From positions 1,116,001 through 1,180,000 of the forward strand of contig JAGMVK010000014.1 of NCBI GenBank assembly GCA_020747065.1: a stretch of 64,000 nt of DNA, in the 5' to 3' direction. Shown here piece after piece: positions 48,973-59,619 of this stretch. The stretch comes from Cadophora sp. MPI-SDFR-AT-0126. Taxonomy: Eukaryota; Ascomycota; Leotiomycetes; Helotiales; Ploettnerulaceae. How positions within the stretch are numbered: the first letter of the stretch is position 1; each line of letters begins with the position of its first letter. The position numbers and the translations under genes were made by a program. Under the pieces are notes generated by a model, which did no database searches, was not told the origin of the DNA, and saw only the letters and a list, made by a program, of their open reading frames with translations.

Positions 48973-49530
48973 AGATTAGGAGAAATGCCTGTTCCCGTCC
49001 TTGATTACTTTTGCTCGTAGGTACAGATTAAAGTGAGGTAGAATCGTCTCGTCGTCTGCAGATTTAGTAACTCGATGTTTAGGTTTCTATTCGTTCCACC
49101 AGGTCCACCGTTCATCCGACCCTTTCGTATGCTCTAAATCTTCCTTAAGCCCGTAATCCCTTTGCACCGATTGATGGAAATTTTTCAAAACTGTTGTTTG
49201 CTGGTATACGGTCTTTACGTCACGTCCGTTCTCTGCGGAGCCCCTAAATGTTGGGGTTCGCTTAGTGGAAATTGAACATCAATTCCACCAATCGAGGCAG
49301 CCAAGAATACTTACCCCGCTGGTGCCGTTCAAATAAGCCTCCTCTTCAAAAACAAGCTTCTTTCAAAGTCCCTCGAATGGAGATCATTGTGCGTTCAATT
49401 TGTCCGTGAAACATTGCTCTGGCGATATCGAGGACTGCCGCCGGCTAATATAAGTTTATAAAGAGCGACATGATGTGAACGGTATTGTTCCTCTCAATAT
49501 TCCTAAGACCTTAACATAATACTACCCACT

Positions 49531-50491
49531 ATGCAGCTCTTGCACCCCTTTCTCCTCTTGCTGACGGCGACAATCGCTCAGGGATCAGCGGTACTTCCTC
49601 GAGCGGCGACAAAAGTCCTCGTATGCTCAGACAGTACTGCAGCAGAATACGACCCTGCAACTACCAATATTCAAGGGTAGGGATCCCCGTCCGAGTTCTA
49701 GAATAGACTAACAACCTCAAGCTGGGCTCATTATCTCCACGACTACCTCAGTATCCCAGTCTCTAATCTGGCTCTTGGGGGGCGCTCTACCCGTTCTTAC
49801 ATCAACCAGGGCCACTGGGCGACACTTCTTGCTTCCACCAATGCCGGTGACTATGTCATCATTGAGATGGGTCACAACGACGATGATGGGAGTCCAACCA
49901 CGTCTGACAGAACTACTCTGCCCGGAATCGGCAACAACACCGAGGTCGTGACCAATTCTACTGGGGGTACAGAGACCGTCCACAGTTTTGGCTGGTATTT
50001 GAGGCAGATGATCGTGGACATTCGAGCGAAAGGCGCACATCCCGTGATCAGCAGCATGGTGCCGAGAAATTATTGGTCGAATAACTTGTTGCAGAGCAAT
50101 TGGCCGTTTGCAACCTATGCGCATGAGGTACGAATCCTCTCATCACTAGATAATTCAACAAGTGAGAGTGAAGTAGGATGACTTCTAACTAAAAATAACC
50201 AGGTCGCGGATCAAGTCGCCGCACTTCCTTTCGTGGATCATAATAAATACGCTGTAAATCGTTGGCAGCCATATGGACAGACGACGATGAAGACTTTTTT
50301 CCCGAATGATAACACGCACACAAATGCAGCTGGGGCAATTGGTAGACTGCCTATTGGAGGCCATGAGAAGCTTGAGCTAACATGAGAAACTAGTAAATGC
50401 CCAATCGTTCATCACAGCTCTGAAGTGTGCGAAATCCCCACTTGTGGCTTACTTGAATTCAATGGGTACTGGCGTCACCGGTACTTGCTGA
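49531..50491 (+). CDS. Secreted SGNH-hydrolase, rhamnogalacturonan acetylesterase-like (CE12)
   Basis: Secreted esterase predicted to remove acetyl groups from pectic rhamnogalacturonan; 262 aa from exons 49531-49676, 49722-50127, 50203-50341 and 50394-50491. Signal peptide MQLLHPFLLLLTATIAQGSA. SGNH blocks are visible: block I VLVCSDSTAAEYD (catalytic Ser), block II LALGGRSTRSY, block III GHND, block V DNTHTNAAG with the Asp-His pair. The LVCSDST start is a CE12 trait in which the GDS motif is modified. Likely a plant cell-wall-degrading accessory enzyme. It sits between copies of a degenerate short repeat. Confidence 0.9.
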
Positions 50492-51147
50492 TGTAATGGT
50501 ATGATTTTGTAGCTTGAGCTCGAATTTGGATTTTGAGGGGCTGAATGGCGGGGGTAAGAAAGGTTATTGCAACATGGGCGACCCTAAGATCTGGGTTTGC
50601 ACTGAAACGGTTGAAGAACATTCAGTGGACATTACGTGAGGAGTTCTGTATCCCTCTTCGTCCATGCGGCTGAAAAGTCTACTAAACAAAATTTAAATGG
50701 AGAATCATATTGACCAGTACCATTTTTTAACAGTGGAAAAGCCGAAGAGGATGATGGATTTATGTGCTGTGTGATCCTCTGTATAATGTGTTGCCATTTC
50801 CGTAGTAAAAATCATTGCTATCCAAATCACCAAATAATCTCTAACACAGTGGAATTAGTTCCTGTGCAAATCTGATCCATTTGTTGATTTAGACTGATCA
50901 TTCTCGCTTATGCTCAGCCTCGTAATTTGGCCTAAGGTATGTCAGAAGACGTACTAACTTTAGTGCTCGAAAGCATCTGCTCTCTTTTTATTAACGTCGC
51001 ATGATCTATTCGTGTACAGTAGAAGAAATTTACAGACAGCGGTTGTCTTTCAGTGTCAGTTCATCGTGTGTGAATAATGGCCATGGGTCTTGCTGGGCTA
51101 GAAATGCTTCCCATTCACAACCTAAATCGGATCTCTTCCTTGAAGCA
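50492..51147. other. Intergenic spacer next to transposon
   Basis: Downstream flank of the esterase gene. It contains repeat copy R3 at 50878 and a TTAA at 50991-50994. No gene. Confidence 0.4.
50878..50926 (+). repeat. Degenerate dispersed repeat copy R3
   Basis: Third copy of the repeat also seen at 48844 and 48919: catttgttgattt, then tcattctcgcttatgctcagc. Confidence 0.5.
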
Positions 51148-51176
51148 TATCCGACGGGCTGCTGCCAGAATTACAC
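51148..51176 (+). repeat. Left inverted repeat of the piggyBac-like element
   Basis: 29 bp, complementary to 53169-53197 with one mismatch (a/g at position 22). Confidence 0.85.
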
Positions 51177-51254
51177 TGGTCCGTGCGCCAGGACGCCTCG
51201 GCTAATTCTGACCAATGAGAGAGCCGCATTTCTAAGGAAAGGTACAGATATTAC

Positions 51255-53052
51255 TCAACATCTATGAAATTCTGCAAAACAGGGCCTTATTTTACACAGG
51301 TGTACAGCGCACTCTTTACAGCCAAACCAGCTGAGATTACCCTTAGAAGGGCGAGCCCGGTTTGCTGCAATTTCTCCCAATGCAACTCTTTTCTGTGGCC
51401 GGTCTGAGAACCTCCCTCCTTTACATGCAACGCACCACCCCCTCTTTGCCATCTTGACGCGTTGATGAGTATATGGAGGCCTAGAATCGGCCTTTTGGCT
51501 TACTATAGAGACTCTCTTCTTCGGGCTACGTTGAGAGCTCTCTTCTGCCTTGCGAATCAGGCCACTTACCAATATCCGGCGGAATTCTTGTTGGCTACGG
51601 AAGGTCAAATTGCGTGGTTCCTCCACCTCTGCACGCTTTGCAAGCAAATAACAGTTCACAAGGATAAGCCGAAGTAGCCAGTGCTCGAGAGCTTGATGGC
51701 CTCCGCGGCGTACCTCACGTAAACCAGGCTTCTAGGCGATCAGCTGATCACCCTCGTCGACAGCTCCCATCTTATGGTTATATAGGTCGGCCACAATAGG
51801 TATAGGTAACTTCTTGACAGCTTCGCCTTCTGCAAACACTACTCTTGATGTCTTTGCCTTTGAGCTAGTCTCCTTTGGGCGCTTCCTATACCGTTCCACG
51901 GTCTCCTCTGGGGACAAGACCGATGTCATGAAAAGTACAAAAGCTTGATCCTTCCACCCAATTTGCAGTGTTTTGCAGTCTTCTGTAGGGAAGGAATAGA
52001 GCGTCCCCCACGGAATAACATCGTTCTTATCCGATTTCTTCAAGTTAAGGAGTTCTTGGATAACCCCGGAGTTGGTTCTACACGTCCCCGTAACACCAAA
52101 TCCAAGTGTACGTGCGTAGGCAACGAATTTGGCTGAAACAAAGAGGTTATTAAGAAAGACGTGGTAACTGTAGCCAGTAAGAGGTGGCGGTAGCCTCTGG
52201 AGTAACTTAAGGCACACGGCTTGCGTCTTGTTGCCTTTATTTCTGGCTTTCTTCGTCCCTCCAAGTGCTACGGGCGTAGGGGTATCCACAGGCCCATTTC
52301 CGGCCCCTGGGATATGCCAATTCCAGCAGAGAATGAAGCCCATACACGCAATTGCCCATACTTTAAAGCCGGTGGGCGTTGGCTTGTTTGGTACCGTAGT
52401 AGCCTCTTTTGCATGCCCCTCGTACCGGACGATACACTCATCCACAGCAACATCTCGTCCTGGAATATAGACAGACAGATTCACGTCCTGGATATGCTGA
52501 GAGAGCTTTTCCACCTAGTAAAAGTTAGTAAAAATGATATCCGGCATCAAGCATTGTAAACTCTACTCGTTGGTACGGCCCGGAAGCCTCATCCCCCGCT
52601 AATCTCACACGCATATGGAGCTCTTGGAACCTATCCCTTGCCATATGCTTAGTTATATCGTGATGGGCCATATAATCCTTATCTGACCAATAGTCAGATA
52701 TCTCATGCTGAATATTGTACGTCATATAAATTCGTATCGCAAAGTAGACGTAGAGCTCGCCGGCGCACGTGGGGTACCAAAGGAGTGGTCGTGCATATGG
52801 ATTAGAATGGTCCTGAGCATCCCGGACGTACTCATTCGTCTTCTGGACTATCCAATCCATGATTTCTGGGGTATAATACATAGTAAAAAGGGAGAGTGGA
52901 TCGTCTGGATCGACCCCCTCTGGGATCCGGATCTCAGGGGGGTAATCAGGCAAATGCATAGGGTAAAACTTATCCCCGTGACTTTTTAGAGGCGGCGCAT
53001 CCGGTCTACGGGTACCTGGATCCGTAGGATCAGCTATTGTATCCTCTGGCAT
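51255..53052 (-). pseudogene. piggyBac-like transposase (DDE_Tnp_1_7), inactivated
   Basis: Transposase of the piggyBac superfamily, about 581 aa if the break is ignored. Exon 1 (52567-53052) joins exon 2 at 52514 over a 52-bp intron with a tactaac branch site, giving GPYQRVEKLSQHIQDVN. The first catalytic Asp is in VAVDECIVRYEG and the third in MGAVDEGDQL. The second, expected in HVFLDNLF-type sequence, reads HVFLNNLFVS, so Asp is Asn. A TAG at 51732-51734 follows GDQLIA; the frame continues open beyond it with RRGGHQALEHWLLRLILVN, then a C-terminal Cys-rich zinc finger (CVACK, GCKEC, HLCKIRPCF). So both a nonsense codon and loss of an active-site acid mark it as dead. Confidence 0.85.
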
Positions 53053-53168
53053 TATAGTGATGATAAAACTGACGATTTTAGGTGGGAAATAGGGGGTTAT
53101 TTACATATCAACAATGCCCTGGGCTTTTGGTGTTCCTTCGGAATAACTGTTGTTCCGCCCCGGGGCAG

Positions 53169-53197
53169 GTGTAATCCTGGCAGCAGCCCGTCGGATA
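53169..53197 (-). repeat. Right inverted repeat of the piggyBac-like element
   Basis: 29 bp, complementary to 51148-51176 with one mismatch. Confidence 0.85.
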
Positions 53198-53435
53198 AAT
53201 AGTCCTTCTTGAACCAAGAATCTAACTTATTTGTAACAAGCCTGCCACTTTTTCAAGCTTCTCACAAAGAAAACCGTTGCGAGGTCAAAGAACAGGACAA
53301 GATATCAGATCGTGGAAGGATAGAACAAAGAGACTTCACCTCGCCACCTCCCAGACACCATAATATCGACACAAAAGTCCCGAAACGCGCACCGAACATT
53401 CAATAGCAAGAGACTCAAATCAGAGATTATTCACT

Positions 53436-53737
53436 ATGGCTGGTGAATCAGGTTGGGATAGGCGATACGGGGCGTAAGTCCCGCTCCACTGAATCCGCCC
53501 CCACAACACTTCTTTTCCCTCTCCGTAATCACTGGCGTGCACTGTTCACAGCAATGCTGAGAGACGTAACTTTGAAACAACTCTACAACCAACACCAAAG
53601 ACCAGTAAGGTACCAGTAAGGTTGACAAGGAAAAAAAGAAGGAGAAGACGAAGAAGGAAGGGAAGAAAAGTAAGAAAGGTCAGCAGAATGAATCAGGGGA
53701 GGGAAGTGCCAGGACGGGTGGCTGTATTATTCTGTAA
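53436..53737 (+). CDS. Lys-rich small CaaX-box protein, possibly frameshifted
   Basis: Candidate mini-gene. Exon 1 (53436-53473, MAGESGWDRRYG) ends at a perfect GTAAGT donor; the intron ends at ttcacag (53551). Exon 2 reads ANAERRNFETTLQPTPKTSK. An 11-bp perfect tandem duplication (accagtaaggt, 53601-53611 and 53612-53622) then shifts the frame. With one unit not counted, the frame continues into a Lys/Glu-rich stretch and ends KKSKKGQQNESGEG, then SARTGGCIIL and a stop. The terminal Cys-Ile-Ile-Leu is a geranylgeranylation-type CaaX box after a polybasic run, as in Rho-class tails, but no GTPase domain precedes it. Whether the duplicate copy is spliced out or breaks the gene is open. Confidence 0.45.
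53601..53622 (+). repeat. 11-bp perfect tandem duplication
   Basis: Two adjacent copies of accagtaaggt. The length is not a multiple of three, so it shifts the frame of the surrounding CaaX-type reading frame. Each copy contains both an AG and a GTAAGG-like word. Confidence 0.9.
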
Positions 53738-54112
53738 ATCTTTCAGGTAGGACGGAGTGTAGGTGGTGTCGAACAGTTGCTCTATTGTGACACATTTTAT
53801 GGAGAGTACGGAAACAGTACATGAGCGCTATGCATTGAAAACGTTGTTTATTCACTTGATTCTTGCTCAGGCTTACAAGCGAAAAGCGGCTTGCAGAAAT
53901 CAGAGCCGCTAATAACTCTATCTTGTGCAGTAACTTTAGCGAACGCCGAGAACGCCCTTGTGATATCATGATGTGCTTTAAAATAAGCTTAGAATTTCTC
54001 CTTTGACATGATCCCACGAAGCCTTTCCAAGGAATCAAACGTGAACCTCGACTCGGACAGAGTGACCGTTCACGCTTAGCCCACCAATACCGCCCAGCCT
54101 CCGCTCGTCAGA

Positions 54113-55000
54113 ATGGTTACCACTCGATTCCTCGCCGTCCTCACTCTTGCGATCTTCCCAGCCCTGTCAATAGCAGCCGCGATTCCGAGTCCTCAGATCC
54201 ATACGGAAGCCGACGATGGTGCTGATAGTACGTCAACATATTATCTTCCTGACTCGTCACTTGCATGCCATGTCTTCATCCCAAGCTCGAACATTCTGAT
54301 AATGATATCCCAACAGTCGTAAGAAGATTTGCAGCCGTAGCCGGCCATTTCCCTTACCAAGTCGCCCTTCTCCGCGGCAGCTCCTTGCTCTGCGGCGGCG
54401 TCTTGACAACAACCAGACATTCGCCTCTATCGGAACCCTCGTCAAAGTCTCCAGATTCATCGTCCACCCAAGCTACAACGAAGACACCATCAACAAGAAC
54501 GTCGCAATCTGGCAGCTCTCCACCCCGATCCCAACCAGCGCCAATATCAGCTATACCGACCTCCCAGACCAGAGATCAGACCCAATGCCTGGTGTGAGCA
54601 CCACAGTCTCCGGATGGTACATACAGTACAGTACACACCTCATCTCATCTCCCCTCCTCTCCTCCTTTTCACCACCTTCCTTCTCCCAAGCAAGAACTTC
54701 CTTCCCCACAAGCCCCAACCCCAAAATGGCCTCACCTCAGCCAGCAGCACCCTCCCCTTGTCCCTCCCCTTGTCCCTCCCCCTCGTCTCCCTCCGCTTCG
54801 TCTCCGTGCTCGTTGTCTCGCGCGCCACCTGCCACCTCAGCCATCACCGACAACATATTCCGCGCCGCCGCAACCGGCAAGGATTCCTGCTCCAGCGACT
54901 CGGGCAGGCCGATCACGATCACGTGAGTTGGGGACAGGGTTGCGCGCGTGCCAGGCATGCGAGTGTTTATACGAGGATTGGGAAGTATGTTGCGTGAATT
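54113..55000 (+). pseudogene. Secreted trypsin-like serine protease, decayed
   Basis: Signal peptide (MVTTRFLAVLTLAIFPALSIA) and propeptide, then a chymotrypsin-fold body in pieces. FAAVAGHFPYQVALLRGSS and LLCGGVLTT are recognisable, but the TAAHC block with the catalytic His is absent; the text moves straight to TFASIGTLVKVSRFIVHPSY in another frame. The catalytic Asp position reads NKNVAIWQL (Asn). After VSTTVSGW the frame is lost in pyrimidine-rich sequence. It reappears as AATGKDSC then SSDSGRPITI, where the GDSGGP consensus is degraded, and WGQGCAR, YTRIGKYV in yet another frame. Loss of catalytic residues plus frame breaks indicates a pseudogene. Confidence 0.8.
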
Positions 55001-55611
55001 AATGCGAATAACGTTTGGAGAGAGGGTGGTGGGTGGTTGGGGTGGGAGGGTAATAATACTTGGTTGACTTGAGAAGGGAGGCATGAAGGGAGGACCGAGT
55101 GGTTAGATAATCTATCGACAGGTAGACAAGCGTTGAGACTATCTCGCAACTTCCATTTCTTCTCTACAGTGAAAAATTACTCTGCTCCTAGAGGAGTGCC
55201 CGAAATAAGTCAATAGTATAGAGACCAAGTGAAATTCTTTAAGTGGTGTAAGAACGAGAATATATACAATGAAGTATCAACCTGCTCGCTTAAAGTGTGG
55301 CTTGGGGGCTTGGAAAACAGAAGAAAAATTCAATCATTCCTCCCCACATCTAAGCATCCACACCTATCCAAAATAATCACCTTAGAAGAACTCCAAATAT
55401 CAGTTTCCCTCCCATTCGCTCGTAAGCCAACCTTCCGTCTCAGGTATCAAAAGACAACTCGATAGCCAGGACAGGTATCTAATCATTCCTCCCAGTATGA
55501 AATACTCCAAACCTCTGATCAAAAGGAACTTTCCAAGAAATCCTATATCTCAATCCCTACTCTCTCAGACCCTAAGACAACACCCTATCGTATCAACCCA
55601 CCCTGATCATA
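55001..55611. other. Intergenic, no gene
   Basis: 3' flanks of the trypsin remnant and the O-methyltransferase gene. Nothing recognised. Confidence 0.4.
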
Positions 55612-57008
55612 CTACTCCTCCTTCACACCCCCAAAGTCCTCCCCCTCCCAAACAGCCTCAATAACACTCATCCTACACCCCTCCACCCTCCTCGCCCCCT
55701 CAAACCGGAAGCCCCCATCAACCTTGGCAAACAACTCCTTAAACTCTCCCTCAGTCCTCTCCTGCGCATTCAACAACGTCAACATCACCAGATCCATCGT
55801 CCGAATAATCTTCTCATCCCACATCGTCTCCATCCCAGGCTCCGGCAAACAATGATCGTTGATCAACACTTTCGCCCCCCTCTTTAAGGTCGGGATCAAC
55901 TGCCTCAGCATATTGACTGCATACTTGTCAGAGTGGTTGTGCAGAATCCATCTATACAGATATATATCCGCGCCTTTGACAGGCTGCGCAGTGTGGAAGT
56001 CGTGTGCTTGGAATGTAATTCTAGGTGCTATTTCAGGTGAAAGCGTCGGGGCGGAAGCGACCGTCTTGGGGAGATCTTGCACCACGAATTTCAGGTTGGG
56101 GTATCTTTCTGCAAGGGCGACGCAGACGAAACCATGAGAACCACCGATGTCAACAATCGTCGCGGCTTTTGCATCCAGAGATGCCCAGTCATAGTTATCA
56201 ATCAGATACGACAACTCATACCCCTCACCACCCGTCAACGACACCATCGCACCACCCATACGTTTCGCGCGCAGAGGCGACTTTCCAAACGTCGCAAACA
56301 TAGGCTCAACATCCGTAGTGTTGTTGGCGAGGCAGAATCCCGTCTGAGTAGCTTCGCTGGCGGCGGGGTTGCGTTCTATGGCTGGAATGGTCTGGGATGC
56401 TGCGGGCCACATGTCTTCGACGCAGAAGCCGACCCAGTCGTTCATCATTCTGTCTTCGGCGAGGACGCGGCTGGCGGCTGTGTGGGCAACGACGCCGGGA
56501 GAGACTTCTTTGAAAATGCGGTTAGTCATTGCGTGACGGAGGAAGCGGCGGACGTTGAGCTCGTCGAGACCGACTTTGGAAGCTATTTCTGCGAAGGTGG
56601 CGGTTTCATTGATAGGGAATGATTGCGCTTTTTCGTCAGCTTGGATTTTGCGTTTTGGGGAATCGACATACCGATCTTGTAATGATAGATAGCATGTAAA
56701 GATAAAGAATTGTTATGCTTCATTTCATCAGCACCAGATCATTGCTTTGAGTTCCAAAAACTCACATCCCAAGCCATCCACCTCACACTCTCCGTAGGAC
56801 CTGTGACAAGATCACCCAGTTCCTTCGTAGCCCTTACAACCTCCTCTCTGGCCTTTTTCATTTCCCCATCCAACTTGGGAAAGTTCAAAAGCGCATCAGG
56901 CTCGAATGATGGCGCGGGAAGGCCTTTCTCTTTCATGTACTTGTCCAGCTTTTCCGTCTCCCTCGTGATAGTCGCCGCGAGCTCGATGAGCTTCGATGTT
57001 GAAGCCAT
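55612..57008 (-). CDS. SAM-dependent O-methyltransferase (fungal COMT-like)
   Basis: Predicted O-methyltransferase of the plant-COMT/fungal secondary-metabolism type, 438 aa, exons 56766-57008, 56672-56717 and 55612-56639, all joined in frame. The N-terminal dimerisation part has HNNSLSLHAIYHYKIA, then FAEIASKVGLDELNVRRFLR (winged helix). The SAM site is VDIGGSHGFVCVALAERYP, followed by FVVQDLPKTV. The catalytic base is the His in YRWILHNHSDKYA, and VLINDHCLPEPG completes the fold. No PKS, NRPS or terpene synthase lies in the window, so a metabolite cluster is not evident. Confidence 0.92.
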
Positions 57009-59619
57009 TGTGGAATGTGCTCTCGATGAAATGGATGTAGAAGATATTTCGCTGGACCACAGTCTGGCGGAAGCCTCGAATTTTCGATTTTGCGCAATCG
57101 GTTTGTGATTAATTCGAGCAGAAGTCCTTGCGAATGGATTGGCTTTCAAGCCAATAATTATTCGGTTTCCCGTCACTCGCACCTGAACCAAACTCTTCAT
57201 TCCGACGCAGTCCTCCAACGGCTAACGGCGTCAACGATCCTTCCACAATCCCTCCCAGTGTCGTCTATCTGCGTCGTACAATCCAATTGCCTCAATCAAC
57301 TCGTACCAAACAAATCTTGAGGTGGCACAAACCCCAAAATGTAACCCCTGCGTGACGAAGCTTCCCAACCCAAAGCCCAGGTACCTGGGACTCAAATCGC
57401 CGATCCGTGAATCAAGTCGCAACCCTGCCCTGCTCGTACAATCCCAACGTTGTCTTCTTACCAGCACCTCCCTCCAATCAACAGTGCAACCCAGTCCTCG
57501 TTTCCGTTCCGGAGTCAGCAACAAACAAACAAACAAAGTACCGGGAGCTGAGTCACAGAAAAACAAATTCCCACAAGCAAACCGCTTGATGGATACAGAA
57601 TAACGATGCAGAAAGATGCAGGATGATAAGAGGAACAGACTTCAGATAGGAATTGAGCTTGTGCGGGGCACGCAATGGTCCACTTGTCCAATTGTAGGTC
57701 TCTCCCGGCTTGGGATGGCAAGGTAGCTTCATCCATACCCTGCCATCGTGCCTCTCTCTTGGGACACCTAGATGCGTGCTCCGTCCCCTCCTCAGGCCAT
57801 CATGCACCCCGCCCAGAGTCCTGAGAAACATACCAAGTAAATCAAATAAAAGCCAACAGACTTCTCCTTTTCGGGGACTGCAGCAAGCCCATTTGGCACT
57901 TGCTATTTGCTATTTGAACACAGATCCAGTAGTCAGAGGATTTCCAAACCACCAAACTCCCCCCTCTCATCCTATCACCAAATCCCGTCCCGTTCCCCAT
58001 CCTAGCAATCCTCTTTCCCAAACTACTTCTAGCGACCCAAACTGTGACAAACGAAGCCGAGGCTCCATTAACTTGCTTATCAATGGACGACAAACTGGTA
58101 ATTGTGGGGGGAGCGTGAATTGCGGAAAGGAAGACAAGGACTCGAAGGAAGCGGAGCGGGATGAGGCCATATCCCTCCCGCAATTGACGAGCGTGCTGGC
58201 TGTCTTGGCAAATATCATGTTCCTGTCCTATCTGGCCGAGCCCGAGCAAGCAAACAATTTTCTCTCGACTTAGTAGCCTTGTTGCTACATGAGTCTTCTG
58301 ACAAATTCAAAGCTCTCTTTCTCTTCAATCAAGAAACCTTTTCAGAATCTAAGCACATCCATCATATCCATCACCACCATCATATCATCATCATCCCTCG
58401 TTCTGTCAAAAACCCCTCCGCGCACCTATCCCTTAACTGCAGCCATCACAGAAATCCCGAAGTCCCGCTGCACGGTGCCGTCCCAGTCCACCCAGTCCAT
58501 GACAGCTTGACAGCGGGCGACACATCCGCAATCCATGCGAGCCTATGAACACCAGGAAAAATGGGACACCAGTGGACGCACCCTCACACTTGCCCATTCA
58601 GGGACCTCGTCCGTATCTGCCTTGCTAGCTTGCTCTCTAGTTTTACATCGGACCGTCTGTCTGTCATGCACATCCAGCCAGCCTGCTTCCAGGCATTCCA
58701 AAATGTACCGACCGATCTACAAACAAACACTTCATACCGTCTGGTCTTCTTCATCCCTTCATCCCTCTCTCTGGCGATCACCAAGCGGAGAGGGAAAAGC
58801 AAATTCTCTAGCCGAGCAGCTAACACATTGTATCCCAGCATCCAATGCGTCTTCCCCATGCTCTCCCCTAAGTCTACATCTCTCGCTATGATTCGCTACT
58901 CGAAATCCATGCCCGTGCGGCCGCAGTTTTCCTACTTTCATGTGGATGAGTGAATTGATACCTGGGAAAAAGATAAATTTTCATGGCGAGGTCCCATTTG
59001 CCTGAGAAATCAAGACGCCGGATTATTATGTGGATGTGGATACCCTCCGTTTGATTTGTCGTATTTGTGGCATTAACGAAGTGGGAGAAGCGTGCGAAGA
59101 AAATGATGGTGGGTGGGAGCCAGCATTGATGACAAACCTACTCCGCAAAAGGATTGAGAACAGGAAGAGGAGAACTGAGAAAAGACGGAGGAAAGGTAGA
59201 CCAAAGAATAAGTAGGAGAAGGGTAAGTACGTAAATTAGGAGTATCGCCAGTGTTGGACCCTCTGTGTATTCGAATATCGGCTTTCTCTCCCAATAGCCA
59301 AAAGACCTCGATCGACGTCTCGAGATCGTGTAACCTTCCTTTTTCATTATTCAACTCAACTCAATTCCAACGACATGTCAACCATGTGGTATCGCCAGCT
59401 CAATCGCTGGCTATGATATAAAATAACTTGTGCCCCTAACATATGATCCCCAATCATGTGGCAGTACACCTCCCTCGCTGAAAATGCCCAGATCTAATCT
59501 CGCCCAAATCCCACCTGACTCCTTGCTTTGCAAGCCATAAAGAACTGTTAGGATGACCAAAAAGTCTATCCCAGGTCACTAGAATCCCTCCTTTTTCTCT
59601 CTCCGCAATTCGACCCCTA
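57009..59619. other. Intergenic region, no supported gene
   Basis: About 2.6 kb. Overlapping open frames around 57.5-58.3 kb on both strands lack domains and one has a Pro/Ser-rich composition; probably spurious or untranslated leader sequence of neighbouring transcripts. Short CAT/ATC repeats occur near 58360-58400. Confidence 0.4.

Larger units (their letters stand above)
47066..49530. other. Intergenic region, no supported gene
   Basis: About 2.5 kb. Pyrimidine-rich stretches at 48.4-48.6 kb (minus strand) yield low-complexity open frames that are not called. Two copies of the degenerate short repeat lie at 48844 and 48919. The final part is the promoter of the SGNH gene. Confidence 0.4.
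51148..53197 (-). mobile_element. PiggyBac-like DNA transposon with 29-bp inverted repeats
   Basis: The element is bounded (or nearly so) by inverted repeats at 51148-51176 and 53169-53197. They begin tatccgacgggctgctgcca and match in 28 of 29 positions. Between them lies a minus-strand piggyBac-type transposase gene. No TTAA target-site duplication is seen directly outside the repeats, so they may be subterminal. Size about 2.05 kb, in range for an autonomous element. Confidence 0.8.

Noticed and set aside
50991..50994. TTAA as a piggyBac target-site duplication
   Set aside because: No partner TTAA at the matching distance beyond the right inverted repeat.
57710..58273. 187-codon open frame on the plus strand
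   Set aside because: No domain, Pro/Ser/Thr-rich composition, and a comparable open frame on the other strand; no supporting splice structure.
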